Assembly (NCBI GenBank): GCA_964354155.1
Contig: CAYGYG010000009.1
Location: 1 to 64,000 of the forward strand
Direction of reading: 5' to 3'
Source: CAYGYG01 sp964354155
GTDB lineage: Bacteria; Hydrothermota; Tepidihabitantia; SM23-42; CAYGYG01
DNA: 64,000 nt
Positions 58,800-64,000 of the stretch are shown here, in pieces (position 1 is the first letter of the stretch; every line of letters starts with the position of its first letter). A program made the position numbers and the translations under genes. Below the pieces are notes generated by a model. The model ran no database searches, was not told where the DNA came from, and was given only the letters and a program-made list of their open reading frames with translations.

Positions 58800-59027
58800 C
58801 TATAGGAATTTGAGAATCAAGGCCACGACCAAAGCATAGATGGCGATGGCTTCGGTGAAGGCCAGCCCTAAGATGAAGACCGCCTGGATTTTGCCGCTCG
58901 CTTCCGGATTGCGCCCGACTGCCTCCGCGGCCTTACCGCCAATGAAGCCAAGGCCGATACCCGGACCCAACGCGCCCAGGCCGATGGCTAAGCCGGCGGC
59001 CAGCAACTTGACTGTATCAGGACCCAT
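58800..59027 (-). CDS. atpE: ATP synthase F0 c subunit
   Basis: A 75-residue hairpin protein. Helix 1 has GLGALGPGIGLGFIGGKAAE and the loop VGRNPEASGK. Helix 2 has AVFILGLAFTEAIAIYALVV, with the ion-carrying Glu in FTEAIAIY. The residues that mark sodium-type rings are absent: Leu replaces Gln in helix 1 (GIGLG rather than GVGQG) and Ala follows the Glu instead of Ser/Thr. I infer H+ coupling. Confidence 0.95.
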   Translation of the reverse strand: MGPDTVKLLAAGLAIGLGALGPGIGLGFIGGKAAEAVGRNPEASGKIQAVFILGLAFTEAIAIYALVVALILKFL

Positions 59028-59156
59028 GTAACCTCCTAAAAATTCTCTGAAAGAATTTTTTTGAATACTTCGAAAGATGTCGAATCTATCGAATAATTTG
59101 CCTTATGCAAATACACGATATTCGTGATATTAGCTGTCATTCGATCTATTCGCATA

Positions 59157-59897
59157 CTAATGCTCTTCACGCATTGTCGCGATCTTGATGAAGAAGAGGG
59201 TGAGCAGGGCAAAGACGAGGGCCTGGATGAAGCCAACGAAGATCTCGAGCACCAGGAAGGGGAGAGGTATCACGAAGGGAAGCAGGGTGAGCATCACCAG
59301 GAGCAGAACTTCACCGGCAAAGATATTGCCGAAGAGACGGAACGAAAACGAGATTATTTTGGCCAGCTCGGCGATTAGCTCAAGGATTCCAACAAAGAAC
59401 ATGATCGGGCTCTTGAGTTTGATGAATCGTCCGATATAACCCTTAAGACCCAGATACTTAATGCTGTAGACCTGGGTCAAGGATACTGAAATGAGGGCGA
59501 GGGCGATCGTCGTGTTGAGGTCGGCCGACGCGCCCCGCAGCAGCGGGGTGAAGGAACGGTGCTCACCCTCGGTGTGGAAGAACCCGATTGAGCCGAAACC
59601 GGGGAGCAGTCCAAGCCAGTTGACAATCAACACGAAAAGGAATATCGTCATCACCAGCGGGAAAAACCGGCGGCCTTTTTCCTCATCTTCAACCGCGTCA
59701 CATACCGTACGATAGAGAGTCTCCAGCGCATACTCAACCACGTTCTGAATCCCTATCGGAACAACGCGTTTCGTGAGCCGGACCATAACGACGAGAACGC
59801 CGAACAGCAAAAGGGTAAACCAGGTTACCAGGAGCGAATTCGTGATCGGCAGTGGGCCTAGCTGGAATAGCTTCTCCGCGGCTATCGAAATGTGCAT
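59157..59897 (-). CDS. atpB: ATP synthase F0 a subunit
   Basis: A 246-residue membrane subunit. It has VVEYALETLYRTVCDAVEDE and the essential Arg in IISFSFRLFGNIFAGEVLLL near 182-201, then FVGFIQALVFALLTLFFIKI. It forms the proton half-channels against the c-ring. It opens the atp operon (a-c-b-delta-alpha-gamma-beta-epsilon, the canonical order). Its ATG lies 6 nt after a -10 box with no ribosome-binding site, so this key operon may start with a leaderless mRNA. Confidence 0.94.
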   Translation of the reverse strand: MHISIAAEKLFQLGPLPITNSLLVTWFTLLLFGVLVVMVRLTKRVVPIGIQNVVEYALETLYRTVCDAVEDEEKGRRFFPLVMTIFLFVLIVNWLGLLPGFGSIGFFHTEGEHRSFTPLLRGASADLNTTIALALISVSLTQVYSIKYLGLKGYIGRFIKLKSPIMFFVGILELIAELAKIISFSFRLFGNIFAGEVLLLVMLTLLPFVIPLPFLVLEIFVGFIQALVFALLTLFFIKIATMREEH

Positions 59898-59903
59898 CGG
59901 CCA

Positions 59904-59931
59904 ATTTTATCCGTCAGGGATCGAAAGTCAA
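59904..59931 (-). promoter_or_regulatory. Promoter of the atp operon (leaderless)
   Basis: On the minus strand, TTGACT (59931-59926), a 16-nt spacer and TAAAAT (59909-59904); the atpB ATG begins after 6 nt. Confidence 0.72.
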
Positions 59932-59973
59932 CAGCGTTCTAAGTAAAATGGCTGTCCCCGAAGGGGTCGGGGG

Positions 59974-60498
59974 TTATTGTTGCATTACTCGAGGTAGGGT
60001 GTCGACGAGTGCCTTGGCCAGAGCTGTGATGGCTTTCTTCACCGGGGGTGAAATGGGCTTACCCCACTCCAGGGACTTGGGCTCAACGCCAATGAGCACT
60101 ACCTCAGCCCCGACGCTTTCCCGGAGATACTGGACAAGAAGAGAAAGCGGTACCTGATGGGTCGAGACACTTTCATTCTTAATTCTCTTGTCGTCCATCA
60201 ACAGGATGGTGCCGGGCTTCTGTTTCGCCAAGGCTGCATCGATGATGATGACATGAGTGGGCTTTAGGGCACGGATCTTGCCGGTGTAGTTCTCAGGGAC
60301 CTCGCCGCCGACAATGACTTTGATGTTGTCATGGGGATTCTCGAGCAGTTCGTGGAACAGGAGTTCAGCACACATCGCCCCGAGTCCGTCATCGGCCTTC
60401 ATCGGGTTACCGACTCCGACGATGACGACACGGCGGGCGCCTTTGACCCGCTTCGAGAAGTTCTTTGGTAACGTCGGTTTCTTCTGTTTCCGTGTCAT
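59974..60498 (-). CDS. HycI/HyaD-like hydrogenase maturation protease
   Basis: A 174-residue protein with the peptidase A31 (M52-like) pattern: VVIVGVGNPMKADDGLGAMC near residues 25-44, with the metal-binding Asp; EVPENYTGKIRALKPTHVII and DAALAKQKPGT with a second Asp; and THQVPLSLLVQYLRE carrying the His. Such proteases trim the C-terminus of the NiFe-hydrogenase large subunit. No hydrogenase genes occur here. The start is set at the ATG for MTRKQKK; an upstream ATG 17 codons earlier is possible. Confidence 0.82.
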   Translation of the reverse strand: MTRKQKKPTLPKNFSKRVKGARRVVIVGVGNPMKADDGLGAMCAELLFHELLENPHDNIKVIVGGEVPENYTGKIRALKPTHVIIIDAALAKQKPGTILLMDDKRIKNESVSTHQVPLSLLVQYLRESVGAEVVLIGVEPKSLEWGKPISPPVKKAITALAKALVDTLPRVMQQ

Positions 60499-60538
60499 AG
60501 CTGCTGGCGCCGTGAGGGGCGCAATATGATCCGTTACT

Positions 60539-60566
60539 ATTATACCCATAACCGCGCGCAAGACAA
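60539..60566 (-). promoter_or_regulatory. Promoter of the hydrogenase-protease gene
   Basis: On the minus strand, TTGTCT (60566-60561), a 16-nt spacer and TATAAT (60544-60539). Confidence 0.65.
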
Positions 60567-60590
60567 GGTAAATCGAGCTTCCCAAAGCGG

Positions 60591-60618
60591 TTGACATTCG
60601 CGGGGAAATCGGTAGAAT
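60591..60618 (+). promoter_or_regulatory. Promoter of the 60639 gene
   Basis: TTGACA at 60591-60596, a 16-nt spacer and TAGAAT at 60613-60618. Divergent from the protease promoter, with 24 bases between the two -35 boxes. The ATG is 20 nt after the -10. Confidence 0.72.
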
Positions 60619-60638
60619 AGTCGACAAGGATTCCTGAG

Positions 60639-60845
60639 ATGACCGGTTTTATCCTCTGGCTGATACTACTTGTGCTTTGTTGGCCGCTGGCGCTTATGGC
60701 ACTGGTGGTCTATCCGATTGTCTGGCTCATCTTGCTGCCTTTTCGCCTCATCGGCATAACGGTAGAGGCAGTGCTAGCTTTGTTTCGGGCCATCATTCTT
60801 CTGCCGGTACGGGTTCTGCGCGGTCCGGCGCGCCACAACTTCTGA
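60639..60845 (+). CDS. Small hydrophobic membrane protein (68 aa)
   Basis: A 68-residue protein that is almost entirely hydrophobic (LWLILLVLCWPLALMALVVY and WLILLPFRLIGITVEAVLAL), with a basic C-terminus (RVLRGPARHNF). It probably spans the membrane twice. It has its own promoter and is followed after 10 bases by yjbQ. No family is recognised. Confidence 0.6.
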   Translation: MTGFILWLILLVLCWPLALMALVVYPIVWLILLPFRLIGITVEAVLALFRAIILLPVRVLRGPARHNF

Positions 60846-60855
60846 TCGAACCTGA

Positions 60856-61266
60856 ATGCTGTACGAAATCAGCATATCAACCAGCCGAGCCGAGGATTTG
60901 ATTGAGATTACCGGCAGCGTGGATAAGATCGTCAGCGAGTCGAGGGTGGCCAACGGCATGGTGCATGTGTTCGTGCCGCATGCCACCGCCGGCATTATTC
61001 TCAATGAGAGCGACGACCCTAATATCAGGACTGACTTCCTTAATGCCATAGAGAAGGCGGTACCGAAGCGAGCCGCGTACTTGCACGACCGGATCGATCG
61101 CAATGCGGCCGCCCATATCCGAAGCGCCCTGGTTGGCTCCAGTGTCTTCATCCCCATCCAGAACGGACGGCTGGTTCTCGGCACCTGGCAGACGATAATG
61201 TTCTGCGAATTCGACGGCCCCAGACAATCGCGCCGAATCGTTGTCCAGATAATCGAGACCAAGTAG
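60856..61266 (+). CDS. YjbQ/UPF0047 family protein
   Basis: A 136-residue protein matching YjbQ throughout. It has DLIEITGSVDKIVSESRVAN, MVHVFVPHATAGIILNESDD near 36-55 (conserved His and Glu), DRNAAAHIRSALVGSSVFIP and LVLGTWQTIMFCEFDGPR near 109-126. Members have been reported to have low thiamine-phosphate synthase activity, and their main role is unsettled. It follows a small membrane protein gene in a probable two-gene transcript. Confidence 0.92.
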   Translation: MLYEISISTSRAEDLIEITGSVDKIVSESRVANGMVHVFVPHATAGIILNESDDPNIRTDFLNAIEKAVPKRAAYLHDRIDRNAAAHIRSALVGSSVFIPIQNGRLVLGTWQTIMFCEFDGPRQSRRIVVQIIETK

Positions 61267-61377
61267 GCCGGATTTACTGAATCATCAGTTTCGCCGTGGT
61301 CGCCCTGCAGTTTGACACGGTTCTCTCGGGGCTCGCCGGGCGATAATTCGATTTCGATGGGCGTGCGGAGCGGCGCG

Positions 61378-62901
61378 CTACTCCAGACTGCCGATTATCT
61401 TTTCCACTTCTTCCAGTATTTCACATGACTTAACCAGCTCTTTCATCCGGGTGTGGTCCGGATACAGCGGCCGGTCAATCTCGAGGTGGCTGATGTGATT
61501 GCGGACAATACTCTTGGCGGTCTGCACGCCATGGCCGGGAGTGAGGGGTCGGAAGTCCAACGCCTGGGAGGCGGCCATGAATTCGATGCCGAGCACGCCG
61601 TATGCGTTGTCAAGAATTTGTGCGTTTTTGAGGGCGGTATTCATTCCCATCGAAACGAAATCTTCCTGATCCGCGGCGGCCGGAATGGATTGGATTGACG
61701 CCGGCATGGAAAGGATGCGCTGTTCGGCGATCAGCGTGTCAGCCGTGTACTGACTCAGCATCATGCCCGAGAACATTCCCGCGCCCTTGGTCAGGAATTC
61801 AGGCAGGCCGACGCTAAGGGCCGGATTGAGCAAGCGATTGAGACGGCGCTCCGAGAGAACACAGACCATTGTTACCGCCGCGCCGACCATGTCCATCGGC
61901 AGGGAAATCGGGCTGCCCTGAAAATTGGCCCCGGTGAGTGTGAGCCGGTGCTCGGGCAAGAATATCGGGTTGTCGGCAACCGCATTGAGTTCGGTTTCAA
62001 TCTGCTTCCTGGCCCATGCCACCGCGTCGTGCGCCGCGCCGATGACCTGGGGCGAGGAGCGCATCGAATAGGCATCCTGAACCTTGGTCTTAATCTTGCC
62101 GGTCAAAAGGTCGCTGCCCCCGATGCATTTCATGATTGCCTGGGCCGACCGGATTGCCCCGGGGAACCCGCGCTGCTGATGCAGTCTCACGTCGTAAGGC
62201 TTCATGTTGGCGTAGAGGGCTTCCAGGGTCATGGCGCAGGCGATCTCCGACTGTTTGAGCCACCGGTTGATGTCGTAAATCTGGATGGCGCTCATCGCGG
62301 CGGTAAGATTAGAACCGTTGATGGTGGCCAGGCCGTCCCGCGCCTGCAGACCGGGTACCTGAATGCCGGCCCGGTCCAACGCTGCCTTGCCGGGCAGGCG
62401 GTTACCTTCGTAATAGGCCTCGCCTTCACCCAGCATCAGCAGGGCGATTTGCGACATCGGGGCGAGGTCGCCGCAGGCGCCGACCGAACCTTTCTGGCAG
62501 ACGACCGGAGTAACACCTTTGTTGAGCATCTCGACCAAGGTCATTGTAATCTCGGGTCGGCAGCCGGACTTACCGCGGGCATGGACATTGATCCGGCTGG
62601 CCATAGCGCCCCGGACATACTCAATAGGGGCCGGGTCGCCAATACCGGCGGCGTGGTTGTAGACCAGATAGCGCTGGAATTGCTGAACTTGCTCGTCGGA
62701 GAGAACGACTTCGGAGAACTCGCCAATGCCGGTGTTGACGCCGTACATTATTTCGCGGCCCTTGAGCTTGTCTTCCAGCATGGCCCGGCATTTTCTGATC
62801 TCTTCAACGCACCCGGACGGGACTTCGACCTTCTCGCCCAACCGGGCAATCCCAACCAGTTTCTCGATGGTCAGGCTCTTACCATCTAAACTTACGGCCA
62901 T
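61378..62901 (-). CDS. hutH: Histidine ammonia-lyase family enzyme with Ala-Cys-Gly at the MIO site
   Basis: A 507-residue MIO-type lyase. The family motifs are YGVNTGIGEFSEVVLSDEQV near 53-72, GSVGACGDLAPMSQIALLML near 138-157, and NPIFLPEHRLTLTGANFQGS. In nearly all relatives the cyclising tripeptide is Ala-Ser-Gly; here it is Ala142-Cys143-Gly144. The position equals Ser143 of Pseudomonas histidine ammonia-lyase. A Cys at this position has been reported to remain active in that enzyme, so the enzyme may be functional. No other hut genes are near, and the substrate (His versus Tyr/Phe) is not certain. No Shine-Dalgarno precedes the ATG. Confidence 0.88.
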   Translation of the reverse strand: MAVSLDGKSLTIEKLVGIARLGEKVEVPSGCVEEIRKCRAMLEDKLKGREIMYGVNTGIGEFSEVVLSDEQVQQFQRYLVYNHAAGIGDPAPIEYVRGAMASRINVHARGKSGCRPEITMTLVEMLNKGVTPVVCQKGSVGACGDLAPMSQIALLMLGEGEAYYEGNRLPGKAALDRAGIQVPGLQARDGLATINGSNLTAAMSAIQIYDINRWLKQSEIACAMTLEALYANMKPYDVRLHQQRGFPGAIRSAQAIMKCIGGSDLLTGKIKTKVQDAYSMRSSPQVIGAAHDAVAWARKQIETELNAVADNPIFLPEHRLTLTGANFQGSPISLPMDMVGAAVTMVCVLSERRLNRLLNPALSVGLPEFLTKGAGMFSGMMLSQYTADTLIAEQRILSMPASIQSIPAAADQEDFVSMGMNTALKNAQILDNAYGVLGIEFMAASQALDFRPLTPGHGVQTAKSIVRNHISHLEIDRPLYPDHTRMKELVKSCEILEEVEKIIGSLE

Positions 62902-62927
62902 ATGCTATCCATTTTGGGAGGTGGTTA

Positions 62928-62955
62928 ATTGTATCCAGGAATGCGGACAAGTCAA
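62928..62955 (-). promoter_or_regulatory. Promoter of the ammonia-lyase gene
   Basis: On the minus strand, TTGACT (62955-62950), a 16-nt spacer and TACAAT (62933-62928), 26 nt before the ATG. Confidence 0.7.
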
Positions 62956-62958
62956 GCT

Positions 62959-63789
62959 TCAATCGTATGGGCTGTAATCGGGAAGCCCCAATTCCGCGGC
63001 AAGCCGAGCCGGCGTGTACCCCTCTTTACGGACTCGCAGATCGAAATAGAGAATCAGTGATCCGATTAGCTGCACCGGCCGGACGAGCGGGGTCACGAAA
63101 AGACCCAGAACCGGAATGTAACCGGCGAATACGCTGGCGCCGCCGACGACTAGACTAATGACGATACCGATGCCGAAGACCCGCCAGAAACTGCCTTTGA
63201 CAAGCTGCGCGCTGCGGGAGAGTGACTTTGTGGCGCCGAGGTTCTCAATCACTATGATCGGCAGGGCAAGGGACCAGACGGTGAGGAAGTAGACGGCGAA
63301 TGCAACACCCAGGATGGTTATGATCAGCCCGAAAGCGGCAAGCCCGATCAGAAGCCCGGCACCGAGGATGCGCCAGAACCGTCGGCCGGCCACCCGGTAG
63401 GCATCCATGATTTTAGGGAGGGGTAGTCCCAATGCATGGTACGCGGACGCATAGACGATTGCACCATCAGCCAGAATCATCCCGACGCTGGTGATTATCA
63501 TCAGGAAGAAGAAGATAGGCACCAGGATGAGCAGCAGGTACAAGTTGGGCGTAAATCCATTCCGGACTGACAGAATACCGAAAGTGTAGATCAAGACGTA
63601 CGCGGCAGTAAGAAGAAAAGAGAGGACGAAGTACGGGATATAACCAAGGGCAACGATGCCGAGGATGCGTCCGAAGTTTTTGAAATAGTACTGGAGAAGG
63701 TCGTTGATGATTTCACTTATGTCCTTGGGTCTCAGGAACTCTGGTGATGCTGTCGCTCCCTGCGTACTGGTCATTGTCTCGCGGTTCAT
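62959..63789 (-). CDS. Polytopic membrane protein (glycerophosphodiesterase membrane-domain-like)
   Basis: A 276-residue protein with about six membrane segments (LGIVALGYIPYFVLSFLLTA near 45-64, LLLILVPIFFFLMIITSVGM near 85-104, GLLIGLAAFGLIITILGVAF near 155-174, and later ones). The repeated FGRILGIVALGY and WRILGAGLLIGL starts, a cytosolic N-terminus, and the SLSRSAQLVKGSFWRVFGIG segment resemble the membrane domain found in glycerophosphoryl diester phosphodiesterase-like and DUF975-type proteins. The function is unknown. The ATG for MNRETM is preferred over a TTG four codons earlier. A promoter lies upstream. Confidence 0.65.
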   Translation of the reverse strand: MNRETMTSTQGATASPEFLRPKDISEIINDLLQYYFKNFGRILGIVALGYIPYFVLSFLLTAAYVLIYTFGILSVRNGFTPNLYLLLILVPIFFFLMIITSVGMILADGAIVYASAYHALGLPLPKIMDAYRVAGRRFWRILGAGLLIGLAAFGLIITILGVAFAVYFLTVWSLALPIIVIENLGATKSLSRSAQLVKGSFWRVFGIGIVISLVVGGASVFAGYIPVLGLFVTPLVRPVQLIGSLILYFDLRVRKEGYTPARLAAELGLPDYSPYD

Positions 63790-63843
63790 TTCATCTGGCA
63801 ATCACGGAAGGCAAACGGTTGGCGAGAGGGTCTTCCATGGAGT

Positions 63844-63872
63844 ATTATCCCTGTTTCCCGCGTCCTTGTCAA
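63844..63872 (-). promoter_or_regulatory. Promoter of the 62959-63789 gene
   Basis: On the minus strand, TTGACA (63872-63867), a 17-nt spacer and GATAAT (63849-63844). This is one of the few promoters here with a 17-nt spacer. From 63873 to the end of the window I see nothing I can support. Confidence 0.55.
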
Positions 63873-64000
63873 ATGAATTATGTGCGGGCGCTGGAAGAGC
63901 ATTCATCGCTTTCGCCCCTGATCGATGTCTTGAAGGACTCATTACTCTCCGGTTGCCCGGCGCGCGATGCTTCAGTTCATGGCATTTCGAATCGGTGTGC

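Noticed and set aside
63837..64000. Open frame on the + strand starting with MEYYPC and running off the end
   Set aside because: It overlaps the promoter of the minus-strand membrane protein, has no ribosome-binding site and its composition is not protein-like.
1..64000. CRISPR array, prophage, integrase or complete insertion sequence
   Set aside because: No regularly spaced 25-40-bp repeats, no cas genes, no transposase or integrase motifs were found.

Overview
The window looks like chromosomal DNA of an uncultivated Gram-negative bacterium of the FCB type; my best guess is a candidate phylum WOR-3 (Stahlbacteria)-like lineage. The guess rests on gene content: many secreted proteins with a C-terminal FlgD/type-A (T9SS-like) sorting tail, YCF48/BNR propellers, CBM9-DUF5916 and DUF2330 proteins, a TonB receptor with paired ExbD and TonB genes, MglA/MglB, a four-subunit 2-oxoacid:ferredoxin oxidoreductase and a complete F-type ATP synthase. 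No rRNA or intact tRNA marker is present, so the phylum call is an inference.

Layout. 1-5.1 kb is an accessory, repeat-rich stretch: the end of a YCF48-type secreted protein, a DUF433/DUF5615 toxin-antitoxin pair, two noncoding islands with several repeat types and a tRNA-Leu-like relic, an AAA_14/DUF4143 ATPase and a fragment of a class III cyclase. 5.3-14 kb holds secreted proteins (one a probable selenoprotein), TspO, a 1199-residue cyclase-ATPase-TPR protein and two gene relics. 14.3-18 kb is a TetR-headed operon with a CBM9-DUF5916 outer-membrane protein. 18-27 kb is mixed housekeeping: SRAP, a PEP-utilising enzyme, flavoredoxin plus rubredoxin, a class III aminotransferase, an ECF sigma factor and an anti-sigma/TonB fusion. 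28.9-34.2 kb is a TonB-receptor operon. 34.3-40.1 kb has a Liv-type binding protein, mglBA and porGDAB. 40.4-42.3 kb is a second probable selenoprotein. 43-47 kb is an APC permease with RCK, USP and PTS-IIA regulators, followed by PstS, TPR, ExbB, ExbD x2 and TonB x2 to 53.5 kb. 53.5-59.9 kb is atpBEFHAGDC. The rest is a hydrogenase-type protease, YjbQ, a histidine ammonia-lyase with an unusual active-site Cys, and a membrane protein.

Three observations stand out. (1) Three ~240-nt elements (26969-27207, 28590-28826, 42378-42626) share short conserved blocks joined by helices whose sequence differs but whose pairing is kept. They look like one family of structured RNA that I do not recognise. 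(2) Two secreted-protein genes are interrupted by a single in-frame TGA followed by a SECIS-like hairpin at nearly the same distance. In one the TGA replaces the first Cys of a thioredoxin-like CxxC. Both are candidate selenoproteins. (3) Most readable promoters have a TTGACA-like -35, exactly 16 nt, and a TATAAT-like -10, and in six genes the start codon lies only 6-8 nt after the -10, implying leaderless mRNAs.
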